Source of the DNA: Lachnoclostridium sp. UBA3320
Lineage (GTDB): Bacteria; Bacillota; Clostridia; Lachnospirales; Lachnospiraceae
Reading direction: 5' to 3'
Length of the DNA stretch: 50,232 bases
Assembly (NCBI GenBank): GCA_002361175.1
Contig: DESG01000143.1
Span: 1-50,232 of the forward strand
A program made the translations under genes and the position numbers. Below, piece after piece: positions 15,225 to 25,873 of the stretch. Within the stretch, counting starts at the first letter, position 1, and every line of letters starts with the position of its first letter. The notes under the pieces were generated by a model. The model searched no databases and was not told the origin of the DNA. It worked only from the letters and a program-made list of their open reading frames with translations.

Positions 15225-18200
15225 AAGAAATTCTCAGGAATTAATAAAAAGTGGAAATGGATGGTATTTTTAACATCAGTGTTTTTAATTGTGTTTACGG
15301 CTGCGTATTCATTTGTGCAGAGGGATAAGGCATATGCGGCTGGTTCTTATATCATAAGAGATAGAGATAATAATGATATAGAAAATTCTTCTTATGTACT
15401 AAGAAGAGTTACTGATACATTTACTATTTTTGCTCAAGATGGGTCTGATAGTATCAAGGATGTGACATGGCATAGCTCAAATAAAGATGTTTTAGTTTTT
15501 AAAGAATCAGATACTGCTTCTGAAGAATTAACTAAAAATGGTACATCAGTAAATGTATATGTAAAGAATATTGGTCAAGTAGGTTTAACTGTTGAGTTTA
15601 CAAATGGAACTGAAAGGATGTCTAAAAATATTACTCTTACAGTTGCATTTTCAATTAATGAATTTGTTGGCACTGGAACTGGCACCGAAACGGGAACTGA
15701 TGGTGGTAACTACGGTGTAACAATGTCTAAAATATTTGATACAGATGTTAGAAAAGCACTTATTATGCAGAAACCTAGTTCATGGATTGACCTTGGTAAA
15801 AGTGCACTTAAGCAGCCAAGTTACCTGAATTTAAACTACGGTTCTGCCAGACAGGAACCTGGTTCTACAGCAAGAGTAATATGGGAGTCTTCAAACAAGG
15901 ATGTTGTTGATGTTAATAATTCAGCGGGTAGGATAACGGCGATGGGAGCGGGTTCTGCAACGTTGACAGTTACATATCATGAGGGCAATTATGATTATAC
16001 AGATTCAATACTAGTTTATGTAAGACCTGAGATTAAACATAATGGTATACCATATAATAATGACGAAGGAACTACTCCAGTTACAATAACAAATGGTGAC
16101 AAACTAGAAACATCAGTTAAATTTGACAATAATCCTCTTGAATCTATTTCTGATAAGATTGATTGGGTAATTGCAAGAAGTGCAGTTGATGATAACGGCA
16201 ACCAAAGTACAGTACTTGTAAGAGATTCTAAAAATAATGGTGAGTATAAAGATGAGGCAAACCTTGTATGGATTCCAGCAGACAACAGTTACAAACTTGA
16301 AGCCCGAGCTGGTGTATACACTATACAATTTTATGTGCATGGTACATATGCAGGATTTGAAGAGGCAAAGACAAATATACCAGGATGCCGACCTGTATCA
16401 ATCAGCAACCAAGTAATGGTACCTAGTGAATTTATAAATAAAACTATACCTTTAAATGTTGGCGGTCAATATAAGTTGCCAAAGGGACTTAATATATCAG
16501 ATTCTGCTTTTGACCTAGGTTGTTTTGTTATTACTCCTGATACTGCGAGTGTGACATCAGGTAGCTCTATAGATGCTAATGATTATATAACATGGGATCC
16601 TGAAAAATATATTATTACCGCAAATAAAATTGGTTCTGTTACAGTTACAGTGCAAGCTACAGAGATGTGTGATGAAATGCATATACCAGGTGCAAAGAAA
16701 AATATAAACTCTGGAGATATAATAGTATTAACAATTAATATATCAGATTCTTTTGTACTCAATATTTCACAGATGACTATGTCAGTTGGTGAGACGCAGA
16801 TTTTATATGGTATACTTGGCTCAGGTACAATTATACTCCCAGAGGAGTGTGAATGGAGTACAGATGATGATAGAAATAGTTTTATTAAGATTCAAACAAA
16901 TGGTGCTAATGAAACAGATGGTACACAGGCAACTATAACTGCATCGAGGGCGACACCAGTAAACAGTCCAGTAACTGTTACTCTTAGATGGACATCATCG
17001 GATGGTATAACGCTTGCGGCAAATTGTACAATAACAGTAGCGGCATCTACGAATAGTTTTCATATAAAACCTACTACACTTGTTATGAATGTTGGTGAGA
17101 CTCAGACTATTACAACTGACCTTACGGCGGCGTATAAATTAACATGGCTTTCTTCTGATACATCTGTTGCTACAGTAGTTGATTCATCAGGAGCTACACC
17201 AGCTGCACAGGTTACAGCAAAAAAACCTGGCAATATAGTTCTTACAGCTGTTAATCCTGTTAATAGCGCATATTCAACGTGTTTGCTTACTATAGTTCAG
17301 CCTGTCACGTCTCTTGAAATAGGAATAGCTGGCAAGTCGATTGGCAAGACTTATGAAACAGAGATTTCACAAGGCTTTGTATTTATGGAAGCTTTGTATA
17401 AACCTAATAATGCTACAGAGAAAGATTTCAAATGGGAATCAGATGATACAACGGTTGCAACTGTTGACGAAACAGGCAAGGTTACTCTTTTAAAAGATGG
17501 AGTTACGAATATTTCGTGTGCGGCTGAAAAGGTTACGGCATTTTGTAGACTTACGGTAAATCCTGTAAAAGTCGAACCCCCAGTGGTTAAACCTCTGACC
17601 TCTATTAAGCCTGATGCAACAGAGCTTAATATGATTAAGGGTGATACACACACAATTAATCTTACATTAGAGCCAAGGGATGCGACTGATACAAACGTTA
17701 CATGGACTTCGCTTGATGAAAAGGTTGTAAAGGTTGATGCTACTGGCAAGGTTACTGCTGCTGGTGTAGGCTCTACTAGTATTATTATTGAAGCAGCGCT
17801 TGCTAATTCAGATGGCAATAAAGCTAAGGCAACTGTTAAAATAAATGTAAGAGATAAATTACAATCCATAGCATTTGAGTCAAAAGCTACCTATATAAAT
17901 GTAGGTGGTACTAAGCAGATGGAGATTATTTATAAACCTGATGAAAATGTAAATAAAGATGTGACTTTTAAATCATCAGATACATCAATATTTACAGTTG
18001 ATAATAAAGGTGTTATAAAGGGTGTTGCTGTTGGTCAGGCGGTTCTTTCTTGTGAGTCTAAGGAGTTAGGTCAGGCGGGTGTGATAACGTGTATGGTGAC
18101 TGTTACAGCGTCAGAGATTCCTGCTAAGGATTTTTCAGTAACTCCTGCGGCTGAAACGATATATATAGGTGCTACTTTACAGCTTACGAAGAAGTTTAAT

Positions 18201-19850
18201 CCAGAAAATGCAACTAATCAGACTGTGACATGGAGTTCATCAGATACAAGTATTGCAACTGTTAATACAACTGGTACGGTTAAAGCTGTAAAAGAAGGAA
18301 AGGCGACTATTTCAGCCGTGTATACAGATACTAAGGATAATAAACCTCTTATCAGAACTAGTACAATTACTGTGGAGGCAGCTCCGATACCTGTTACAAG
18401 TTTTGATATAAATCCTGATACAAGTAATATTATAGTTGGTGATAAGTTTACTATTACACCTGTATTTAAACCAAATGATGCAACTAATAAAAATGTTGAG
18501 TACCAGTCACTTGATGAAGGTGTAATTAAAGTAAGTGACAAAGGTGAGGTAACAGGTGTTGGTGCAGGTGATGCAATAATACAGTGTCAGGCTGAAGATG
18601 GTGGATTTATTGCAACGTGTTTTGTTCATGTTGACAATGCAGTTGAGTTCTCATTATCTCCATCAACAAAGTCAATAGTTGTTGGCAGGACATTTAAGCT
18701 TAAGAAAGTGATTAATCCAGCAAATGCTAAGAAGGCTGCTACTTGGTCAACCTCCAATTCATCTATAGCAACTGTAGATCAGGATGGCAATGTTACAGCT
18801 AAGAGACTTGGCAAGTGTACAATTACGTGTAAACTGACAAAGTACAACCAACGTGCAAGATGTAGGGTAAAGGTTGAAAAGCTTAAATCTTCTATAGGTG
18901 TAACAAATAAGAATATAAGGATTGGCGTTGGTCAGTCATATAAACTTAAAAATACTATAACTACTAATGATACGAAAAAGCCAAAGCTTAGTTGGAAAAC
19001 TGCTAATAAGCGTGTTGCTAGTGTAAATAAAAATGGCAAGATTAAGGGTAAACGTGTTGGCAAGACAAAGATAACAGTTACAACAAGTGATGGTGTAAGG
19101 GCGAAGGCTACCTGTAAGGTAAGAGTTATCCAGAGAGTTTCAAGTATTAGGCTTAATTCTGATTATGTAGAGATTTATACAGGAAAAAGTAAGAAACTAA
19201 AGGCAAAACGTAAACCATCTAATGCAACTATTAAAAAGATTAAATGGACCAGTGGCGATGAGAATATAGTAAGGGTAAGACCATCTGGTAAAATTAGAGC
19301 TGTTGCGGTAGGTAATACTTATATTACAGCTGCTGCTACAGATGGAAGTAAAAAGAAAGCAAGGTGTTATGTAAAGGTATTGGAATCAGTTCCTGCTACA
19401 AGTATTGTTGTTGCACAGTCAAAATTGACTTTGCAGAGGGGCGATTCTACTGGTCTTACATATAAAGTACTGCCAGATGGCAATACTGATAAACTGAAGT
19501 TTGCATCAGATAATAAGAGAGTAGTAACAGTTAATAAGAATGGCAGGGTGACAGCTGTTGGAACAGGTGACGCAACTGTTACAATACTTGCATCTAGTGG
19601 TGTTTCTTCAGAGGTAAATATCAATGTAGTTGCACTTAATAAATCATCAATTACTATGCGTCAGTATGATACAGAAACACTTGAAGTGCTTGGTGCATCT
19701 TCTAATGTTACATGGTATAGCTCTAATGCTAATGTAGCTACTATAGATTCTAATGGAAAGGTCAGTGGCAAGAGCATTGGAACAACGACTGTATATGCGT
19801 ATATAGATGGATGCAGACTGTCTTGCACAGTAACAATAACTTCATTGTAA
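15222..19850 (+). CDS. Large secreted protein of tandem Big_2 (bacterial Ig-like) domains
   Basis: A 1542-residue exported protein. A signal peptide with a basic start and hydrophobic core (WMVFLTSVFLIVFTAAYSF) ends near AYAAG. The rest is roughly a dozen Ig-like Big_2 units of ~85-95 residues, each with the signature VTWSSSDTSIATV ... GxVxAVxxGxATI (clear around residues 215, 640, 740, 830, 915, 1010, 1090, 1180, 1265, 1350, 1440 and 1520). The units near 1200-1400 are unusually lysine-rich. There is no LPXTG signal, transmembrane tail or SLH domain, so it is either released or held by charge or wall binding. Big_2 proteins often serve in adhesion. The gene lies between the Rpn locus and recN, where argR is often found in relatives. 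Confidence 0.88.
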   Translation: MKKFSGINKKWKWMVFLTSVFLIVFTAAYSFVQRDKAYAAGSYIIRDRDNNDIENSSYVLRRVTDTFTIFAQDGSDSIKDVTWHSSNKDVLVFKESDTASEELTKNGTSVNVYVKNIGQVGLTVEFTNGTERMSKNITLTVAFSINEFVGTGTGTETGTDGGNYGVTMSKIFDTDVRKALIMQKPSSWIDLGKSALKQPSYLNLNYGSARQEPGSTARVIWESSNKDVVDVNNSAGRITAMGAGSATLTVTYHEGNYDYTDSILVYVRPEIKHNGIPYNNDEGTTPVTITNGDKLETSVKFDNNPLESISDKIDWVIARSAVDDNGNQSTVLVRDSKNNGEYKDEANLVWIPADNSYKLEARAGVYTIQFYVHGTYAGFEEAKTNIPGCRPVSISNQVMVPSEFINKTIPLNVGGQYKLPKGLNISDSAFDLGCFVITPDTASVTSGSSIDANDYITWDPEKYIITANKIGSVTVTVQATEMCDEMHIPGAKKNINSGDIIVLTINISDSFVLNISQMTMSVGETQILYGILGSGTIILPEECEWSTDDDRNSFIKIQTNGANETDGTQATITASRATPVNSPVTVTLRWTSSDGITLAANCTITVAASTNSFHIKPTTLVMNVGETQTITTDLTAAYKLTWLSSDTSVATVVDSSGATPAAQVTAKKPGNIVLTAVNPVNSAYSTCLLTIVQPVTSLEIGIAGKSIGKTYETEISQGFVFMEALYKPNNATEKDFKWESDDTTVATVDETGKVTLLKDGVTNISCAAEKVTAFCRLTVNPVKVEPPVVKPLTSIKPDATELNMIKGDTHTINLTLEPRDATDTNVTWTSLDEKVVKVDATGKVTAAGVGSTSIIIEAALANSDGNKAKATVKINVRDKLQSIAFESKATYINVGGTKQMEIIYKPDENVNKDVTFKSSDTSIFTVDNKGVIKGVAVGQAVLSCESKELGQAGVITCMVTVTASEIPAKDFSVTPAAETIYIGATLQLTKKFNPENATNQTVTWSSSDTSIATVNTTGTVKAVKEGKATISAVYTDTKDNKPLIRTSTITVEAAPIPVTSFDINPDTSNIIVGDKFTITPVFKPNDATNKNVEYQSLDEGVIKVSDKGEVTGVGAGDAIIQCQAEDGGFIATCFVHVDNAVEFSLSPSTKSIVVGRTFKLKKVINPANAKKAATWSTSNSSIATVDQDGNVTAKRLGKCTITCKLTKYNQRARCRVKVEKLKSSIGVTNKNIRIGVGQSYKLKNTITTNDTKKPKLSWKTANKRVASVNKNGKIKGKRVGKTKITVTTSDGVRAKATCKVRVIQRVSSIRLNSDYVEIYTGKSKKLKAKRKPSNATIKKIKWTSGDENIVRVRPSGKIRAVAVGNTYITAAATDGSKKKARCYVKVLESVPATSIVVAQSKLTLQRGDSTGLTYKVLPDGNTDKLKFASDNKRVVTVNKNGRVTAVGTGDATVTILASSGVSSEVNINVVALNKSSITMRQYDTETLEVLGASSNVTWYSSNANVATIDSNGKVSGKSIGTTTVYAYIDGCRLSCTVTITSL

Positions 19851-19887
19851 ATAAGTATTATAATATTAAGACAGAGAGGGAAAAATT

Positions 19888-21573
19888 TTGCTTCTAAATC
19901 TACATGTTAAAAACTTAGCTGTTATTGATGAAATCGAGGTTGATTTTTCGGAAGGGTTTAATGTTCTTACTGGCGAAACTGGAGCTGGAAAGTCAATAAT
20001 AATTGAATCTATCAATATGGCGATAGGGGGTAAAGTTTCAAAAGATATTATCAGGAAAGGAGCTGACTTTGCACTTATTGAGCTTTTGTTTTCAGTAGAT
20101 ACAGATGGGCAGAAGAAGTATCTTGAAGAACACGGAATAATAACTACAGATAATGAAGTGCTGATTTCTCGTAAGTTTACTAAAGGACGAGGGATAAACA
20201 GAATTAATGGTGAAAGTGTACCTGTATCGGTGCTTAGGCAGGCGGCAGCTGTTCTTATAGATGTCCATGGACAGAATGAGCAGCAGTCCCTGCTGTATAA
20301 AACGAAGCATATGGAGATAGTGGACAGATATGCTAAAGATAAGATGGCAGGGCTTGATACAAAGTATACAGAAGTATATAATAATTATAAAAAACTTATA
20401 GAGCAGCGAGATTCAGAAAATATTCCAGAGGATGAAAGACTTAGAGAAATTTCTTTTATAGAATATGAACTTAAAGAGATAGAGGACGCTGCACTTGTTC
20501 ACGGTGAAGAAGAAAATCTTGAAGATGAATATAGACAGCTTGCCAATGCAGAAGCTATAGCTAGTGGGCTTGGTGAGATTTATTCTATGACAGGCTCAGA
20601 TGCAAATGATACAGTATCTGAAAAACTTGCGTATTCAATAAGAATTATTGGAAAGCTTTGTGAATACGACAGCTATATAAATCAATTTGCAGAACAACTT
20701 TCTGAAATTGACAGTCTTTTAACTGATTTTAACAGGGATATAATATCCTATATAGATGGAATAGAGACAAGCAGCGGACGGCTTGAAGAAGTAGAGAAGC
20801 GACTTGATTTAGTGCGTACTATAAAGGCAAGGTTTGGCGCTACAACTAGTCTTGTCAATGAATATGCTGATAAACTCAGAGAGAAACTTGGACGCTATAA
20901 GGAATATGAATTATATAAAGAAAAATTGGCGGAAAAGATAAAGACAGAAGAAGAAAAACTAAAAAAATTATCTGCTGCAATGTCTGATATACGCAAAAAG
21001 TGTGCAAGGGTGCTTGAAAAAGAAATTACTAGTGCATTGACAGACCTTAATTTCTTACAGGTACAATTTGCTATAGAAGTGCGAAGTCTTACTGAGTATA
21101 CAGCAAATGGAATTGATGAGATAGAATTTATGTTATCTGCTAATCCTGGAGAAGATTTAAAGCCTATAGGTCATGCAGCATCTGGCGGAGAGCTTTCAAG
21201 GATAATGCTTGCAATAAAAGCTGTACTTGCAGGGCATGATGAAATAAGTACACTTATATTTGACGAAATAGATACTGGAATTAGTGGCAGGACGGCGCAA
21301 AAAGTTGCAGAAAAGATGGCTCTTATAGCAGGAGGGCATCAGGTTATATGCATTTCACATCTTGCTCAGATTGCCGCTATGGCAGATGCACACTATCTAA
21401 TAGAAAAGACAAGTAAAGACTCTCGCACCAGTACACAGATACGTCTTTTAAAGAATGGTGAGGAAATTAAAGAACTTGCAAGGATTCTTGGCGGTGCACA
21501 GATAACAGAAGCAGTTAATAAAAGTGCAGAAGAGATGAAAAAACTTGCCTCAGATTTGAAAAAAAACCTGTAA
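19888..21573 (+). CDS. recN: DNA repair protein RecN
   Basis: A 561-residue SMC-like ATPase of double-strand-break repair. The Walker A motif GETGAGKS lies at residues ~32-39, a long coiled coil fills residues ~150-370, and the ABC signature (ASGGELSR) and Walker B (LIFDEIDTGISG) lie in the C-terminal half. The start is TTG at 19888 after AGAGAGGG, giving the usual LLNLHVKNLAVIDE opening. It heads the block recN-spoIVB-spo0A, conserved in spore-forming Firmicutes, and is closed by the hairpin at 21607. Confidence 0.96.
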   Translation: MLLNLHVKNLAVIDEIEVDFSEGFNVLTGETGAGKSIIIESINMAIGGKVSKDIIRKGADFALIELLFSVDTDGQKKYLEEHGIITTDNEVLISRKFTKGRGINRINGESVPVSVLRQAAAVLIDVHGQNEQQSLLYKTKHMEIVDRYAKDKMAGLDTKYTEVYNNYKKLIEQRDSENIPEDERLREISFIEYELKEIEDAALVHGEEENLEDEYRQLANAEAIASGLGEIYSMTGSDANDTVSEKLAYSIRIIGKLCEYDSYINQFAEQLSEIDSLLTDFNRDIISYIDGIETSSGRLEEVEKRLDLVRTIKARFGATTSLVNEYADKLREKLGRYKEYELYKEKLAEKIKTEEEKLKKLSAAMSDIRKKCARVLEKEITSALTDLNFLQVQFAIEVRSLTEYTANGIDEIEFMLSANPGEDLKPIGHAASGGELSRIMLAIKAVLAGHDEISTLIFDEIDTGISGRTAQKVAEKMALIAGGHQVICISHLAQIAAMADAHYLIEKTSKDSRTSTQIRLLKNGEEIKELARILGGAQITEAVNKSAEEMKKLASDLKKNL

Positions 21574-21606
21574 ATTTAGGACATACTTCAAAAGAAATGC
21601 GAATAT

Positions 21607-21655
21607 AAAAGGTACAACTGGTACATTATATAATATGTATGGTTGTATCTTTTTT
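21607..21655 (+). terminator. Terminator after recN
   Basis: AAAAGGTACAAC (21607-21618) pairs with GTTGTATCTTTT (21642-21653), with a further GTACAT/ATGTAT-type stem inside, followed by a T-run. Confidence 0.8.
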
Positions 21656-21687
21656 ATATTATATATTTCTGACAGGAGTATTTTGAC

Positions 21688-22983
21688 ATGAATAAAATTT
21701 TAATTAACACAGGTTCAAGGAAGAAATACAGAGCTGTATTAGTTGTCATGTTATGCATAAATATATTGGCGGCTATATTATATTATATCTGGTATATAGA
21801 TAGAAAGATTCCTGACAGTATAATGTTAGTGGAAAACAGAGAAGAGAAGCTGGAGTTTAATGTACCACTGGAGGGAGAGATAGATGGAGCAGTTGATGCA
21901 ATAAGTATAAAAAATTCTGACAGTAAGCAAAATTATACTACACATTTTAATCTTAATAAAACTGTCACAATGAAAGCTGCCAATACAGGAAGTTATAAAG
22001 CAAGCCTTAAATTATTTGGTCTATTTCATTATAAGAATATACAGATAGATGTTATAAGAGAACAGAAAGTTATGCCATCAGGCAGGGCTGTAGGGTTGTA
22101 TATTAATTCAGATGGCATTATGGTACTTGGCACATCTGAGATTGTGGGCAAAGATGGCAGAGGGTATGAACCAGCAGCCAATATACTTAAAGCTGGGGAT
22201 TATATCTATAGGATAAATGACAAAGCTGTGGATGATATAGACAGTGTTATAGAAGCTTTGCAGGAGAATGAAACTGGTAAGGTGACAGTTTATTTAAAAA
22301 GAAATGGCAATAATTTAAAGGTAAAAATTGATCCAGTTCTTGCAGCAGATGGAGAATATAAGATTGGAGTATGGCTTCGTGAAGATACAGAGGGAATAGG
22401 TACTATAACATATATTACAGAAGATAATAAATATGCAGCATTAGGTCATGGAATAACGGACATAGATACAGGACTTCTTATAAATATAAAAAATGGTGGC
22501 GTTTATCCTGCAAAGGTAAATCAAGTGATACGTGGGCAAGCAGGTACACCTGGGGAGATAATAGGCTCTGTAAAACTTGGCAAGACGTTTTGCCTTGGTA
22601 CAATAAACAATAATACTAATTATGGCATATCAGGGGAAATATTTGACAATAATTATGGATATGAAAGTGATAAGGCTATTCCAGCTGCTATGAAACAGGA
22701 AGTTTCTAAGGGTAAGGCTATAGTAAGATGTCAGCTTGGCACAGACATACAAGATTATGAAGTGGAAATAGAGAAGATAAATATTAATTCAGAGGAAAAT
22801 AAAGGTATGGTAATAAAAGTTACAGATAAGAGACTTCTTGATAAAGCAGGAGGTATTGTACAGGGAATGAGCGGTTCTCCTATTATGCAGAATAATAAAA
22901 TTATTGGTGCAGTAACGCATGTATTTGTAAATGATTCGACAAGAGGCTATGGAATATTTATAGAAGATATGCTTTCTGAGTAA
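21688..22983 (+). CDS. spoIVB: Sporulation protease SpoIVB
   Basis: A 431-residue S55-family serine peptidase that, in Bacillus, is secreted from the forespore and triggers sigma-K processing. There is one N-terminal membrane helix (VLVVMLCINILAAILYYIW), a PDZ domain near residues 125-215 (VGLYINSDGIMVLGTS, GDYIYRINDKAVDD) and the S55 domain with His near 253 (AALGHGITDID) and Ser395 in QGMSGSPI. Its place between recN and spo0A is the standard one and confirms the call. Confidence 0.95.
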   Translation: MNKILINTGSRKKYRAVLVVMLCINILAAILYYIWYIDRKIPDSIMLVENREEKLEFNVPLEGEIDGAVDAISIKNSDSKQNYTTHFNLNKTVTMKAANTGSYKASLKLFGLFHYKNIQIDVIREQKVMPSGRAVGLYINSDGIMVLGTSEIVGKDGRGYEPAANILKAGDYIYRINDKAVDDIDSVIEALQENETGKVTVYLKRNGNNLKVKIDPVLAADGEYKIGVWLREDTEGIGTITYITEDNKYAALGHGITDIDTGLLINIKNGGVYPAKVNQVIRGQAGTPGEIIGSVKLGKTFCLGTINNNTNYGISGEIFDNNYGYESDKAIPAAMKQEVSKGKAIVRCQLGTDIQDYEVEIEKININSEENKGMVIKVTDKRLLDKAGGIVQGMSGSPIMQNNKIIGAVTHVFVNDSTRGYGIFIEDMLSE

Positions 22984-23174
22984 GTCGCATTATGTATAGG
23001 TATATTGTAATAATTTGTCATAACTTGGAAACATATGTAATTTGCTCAAGACATCTTAAACATTAAGTCGAAAAGTAACATTTTTTTGGTATTGCGGCAA
23101 TATATTTATGTATATATGATTTTAGTATAACCCCGTATTATAAAAAGAATATGCCAGAAGGCAGGAAGGGAAAT

Positions 23175-23972
23175 ATGATGCAAAACATCAAAGTGTTATT
23201 AGTGGATGATAACAAAAGAATTGTTAATTTACTTAAAGAAGCCCTTACTAAAGAATCAGATATGGAGGTTGTAGGAACAGCCGCAGACGGCGAGGAAGCA
23301 CTTAGGCTAATTAAACTTTACAAACCAGATGTTGTTTTACTTGATTTGATTATGCCTAAAATAGATGGGCTTGGCGTTATGGAAAAGCTGAAAAACAGTT
23401 CTGGGCATACACCTAAATTTATAGTAGTTTCTGCTGTCAGTCAAGAGAGTGTAACAGAAAATGCATTTGAACTTGGCGCAGCATACTATATACTTAAGCC
23501 TTTTGATACGCATATGGTTGTAAATAGAACAAGAGCGGTAGCTATTTATGATGAACGGGATAATCGAGTAATAAATACAGTATTTATGAACCAACAAAAT
23601 GCCAGAAAGAAAATAGATAACCTTGAAGCAGATGTTACAAATATAATACATGAAATTGGAGTACCAGCTCACATTAAAGGTTACCAATACCTAAGAGATG
23701 CTATTATTATGTCTGTAAATGATAACGATATGTTAGGCTCAATAACCAAGAGACTTTATCCTACTATTGCCAAGAATCACAAAACTACATCAAGTCGTGT
23801 AGAACGTGCTATAAGACATGCGATAGAAGTGGCATGGAGTCGTGGAAAAATGGATACCATAGAAGAATTGTTTGGTTATACTGTTAATTCAGGTAAAGGA
23901 AAGCCTACTAATTCAGAATTTGTAGCACTTATTGCCGATAAAATAAGATTGGAATATAAAATGAGAGCATAA
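23175..23972 (+). CDS. spo0A: Sporulation master regulator Spo0A
   Basis: A 265-residue response regulator. The receiver domain has the acidic pair DD at 11-12, the phosphoryl acceptor Asp57 (VVLLDLIMPK) and the conserved Lys in YYILKPFD. The C-terminal DNA-binding domain is strongly conserved (HEIGVPAHIKGYQYLRDAI, SRVERAIRHAIEVAW). The ATG at 23175 is chosen because it follows AGGAAGGG; the open frame extends back to 23151. A TGTCGAA-like box with one mismatch (AGTCGAA at 23066-23072) lies upstream and could be a Spo0A autoregulatory site. It shows that the organism comes from a spore-forming lineage. Confidence 0.97.
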   Translation: MMQNIKVLLVDDNKRIVNLLKEALTKESDMEVVGTAADGEEALRLIKLYKPDVVLLDLIMPKIDGLGVMEKLKNSSGHTPKFIVVSAVSQESVTENAFELGAAYYILKPFDTHMVVNRTRAVAIYDERDNRVINTVFMNQQNARKKIDNLEADVTNIIHEIGVPAHIKGYQYLRDAIIMSVNDNDMLGSITKRLYPTIAKNHKTTSSRVERAIRHAIEVAWSRGKMDTIEELFGYTVNSGKGKPTNSEFVALIADKIRLEYKMRA

Positions 23973-24069
23973 TAAAGATAATGTACATTATTTTATGGAC
24001 AAAAACTCTTTTCAGTATGGAATATTTAGGGTATAATAGATATGCGACCTGAAAAGAAGGAGGTATTTT

Positions 24070-25506
24070 ATGAAGAAAGTATTATTTATAGCATCCGAAG
24101 TTGTACCATTTATAAAAACAGGTGGTCTTGCGGATGTTGCTGGCTCTTTACCAAAGTATTTTGATAAAGAGGAGTTTGACGTAAGGGTCATGTTGCCAAA
24201 GTATGCATGTATTCCAGATGAATGGAAACAGCAAATGCAGTATAACACACATTTTTATATTGACCTTGCATGGCGCAAGCAGTATGTAGGGATTCTGGAG
24301 ATGGAATATGAAGGCATTAAATTCTATTTCGTAGATAATGAGTTTTACTTTGCAGGAGATAAACCTTATGGTTATATACATGAGGATATTGAAAAGTTTG
24401 CATTCTTCTGTAAAGCATCTCTGTCTGCACTTCCAAGCCTTGATTTTAGACCAGATATCATACATTGTCACGACTGGCAGACTGGTCTTGTGCCTGTATA
24501 TCTGCATGATATGTTTATGGAAAACAATTTTTATCACGGAATTAAGACAATTATGACCATACATAACCTTAAGTTCCAAGGAATATGGAATTTACAGAAA
24601 GTTAAGGATATTACTGGCTTGAACAGTTCATTTTTTACATCTGACAAGCTGGAGGCGTATGGTGATGCAAACTATCTTAAAGGTGGTATAGTTTATGCAG
24701 ATATGGTAACTACAGTTAGTGATTCATATGCGGAAGAGATTAAGCTGCCATTTTATGGTGAAAAACTTGATGGGCTTATGCGTGCACGCAGTAACTGCCT
24801 TACAGGTATTGTAAACGGACTTGATTATAATGAATGGAATCCAGAGACAGATAATCTTATCTATGCTAATTACAATGCTAAAACTTTCCGCAAAGAAAAG
24901 GTTAAGAATAAGAAAGGACTTCAGAAAGAGCTTGGGCTTGCTCAGGACGACAAGAAATTTATGCTTGGTATAGTATCAAGACTTACTGACCAGAAAGGAC
25001 TTGACCTTGTTGATTATGTTATTGAAGAAGTTTGTGCTGAAGATACACAGCTTGTAGTTCTTGGCACAGGTGAAGAAAAGTATGAACATCTTTTTAGGCA
25101 CTTTGAGTGGAAATACCATGATAGGGTATCAGCTAATATTTATTATTCAAATGAGCGTTCTCACAAAATTTATGCAGCATGTGATGCATTTCTTATGCCA
25201 TCACTATTTGAACCATGCGGTTTAAGCCAGCTTATGAGCCTTAGATATGGAACTATTCCTATTGTAAGAGAGACAGGCGGACTTAAAGACACCGTAGAGC
25301 CATATAACGAGTATGAAAATACAGGAACGGGCTTTTCATTTGCCAATTATAACGCCCATGAAATGCTTAATACTATACGTTATGCAAAAGACGTATACTA
25401 TAACAGAAGGCGTGAATGGAATAAAATAATAGATAGGGCAATGGCAATGGACTTTTCATGGAATAACTCAGCAAAAAGATATGCTGAATTGTACAGAAGA
25501 TTATAA
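24070..25506 (+). CDS. glgA: Glycogen synthase (ADP-glucose)
   Basis: A 478-residue GT5 glycosyltransferase that extends alpha-1,4-glucan from ADP-glucose. The substrate-binding KTGGLADVAGSLPK occurs near residue 17, the domain link DWQTGLVPVYL in the first half, and the C-terminal SRLTDQKGLDL and PSLFEPCGLSQL motifs. Length is normal. It has a strong AAGAAGGAGG site, stands alone between spo0A and a tRNA gene, and is followed by a hairpin. The other glycogen genes are not in the window. Confidence 0.96.
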   Translation: MKKVLFIASEVVPFIKTGGLADVAGSLPKYFDKEEFDVRVMLPKYACIPDEWKQQMQYNTHFYIDLAWRKQYVGILEMEYEGIKFYFVDNEFYFAGDKPYGYIHEDIEKFAFFCKASLSALPSLDFRPDIIHCHDWQTGLVPVYLHDMFMENNFYHGIKTIMTIHNLKFQGIWNLQKVKDITGLNSSFFTSDKLEAYGDANYLKGGIVYADMVTTVSDSYAEEIKLPFYGEKLDGLMRARSNCLTGIVNGLDYNEWNPETDNLIYANYNAKTFRKEKVKNKKGLQKELGLAQDDKKFMLGIVSRLTDQKGLDLVDYVIEEVCAEDTQLVVLGTGEEKYEHLFRHFEWKYHDRVSANIYYSNERSHKIYAACDAFLMPSLFEPCGLSQLMSLRYGTIPIVRETGGLKDTVEPYNEYENTGTGFSFANYNAHEMLNTIRYAKDVYYNRRREWNKIIDRAMAMDFSWNNSAKRYAELYRRL

Positions 25507-25533
25507 GAAAAGGCTAAAGCAAAAATAATTAAT

Positions 25534-25575
25534 ATTTACAGCCATGTTACAGATATTCGATACGTGGCTGTAAAT
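25534..25575 (+). terminator. Hairpin terminator after glgA
   Basis: ATTTACAGCCATG (25534-25546) pairs with CGTGGCTGTAAAT (25563-25575) around a 16-base loop ~28 bases past the glgA stop codon. It can act in either direction. Confidence 0.65.
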
Positions 25576-25628
25576 AAATTTGCTTGATTTTCAATAATAA
25601 AATTTTTTTTAAATTTGTAAAAAAATAC

Positions 25629-25657
25629 TTGATTTTTTTAATATAGTATAGTATACT
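25629..25657 (+). promoter_or_regulatory. Promoter of the tRNA-Arg gene
   Basis: TTGATT (25629-25634) and TATACT (25652-25657) are exactly 17 bases apart, ~40 bases upstream of the mature tRNA. This is a near-consensus sigma-A promoter. Confidence 0.7.
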
Positions 25658-25697
25658 CTTCTTTGTTCGGTACTTATATTAGTATCGAAGATATTAT

Positions 25698-25771
<74 letters not shown>

Positions 25772-25776
25772 TTTCA

Positions 25777-25812
25777 AAACCTTTTCGTACAGAGTGCGGG
25801 AAGGTTTTTTAA
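25777..25812 (+). terminator. Terminator after tRNA-Arg
   Basis: A 14-base-pair stem (AAAACCTTTTCGTA with TGCGGGAAGGTTTT, wobbles allowed) closes a CAGAG loop and ends in TTTTTT, six bases past the tRNA. Confidence 0.85.
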
Positions 25813-25873
25813 CTTGTAGGACTGGTTTCCTTCAAGGTAATTTCCTGACATTCAATGCTTTAGGAGGGCATCT

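Noticed and set aside
23050..23150. Sigma-H promoter upstream of spo0A
   Set aside because: A GAAT -10-like string exists near 23144, but no matching AGGA-type -35 is found at the right distance.
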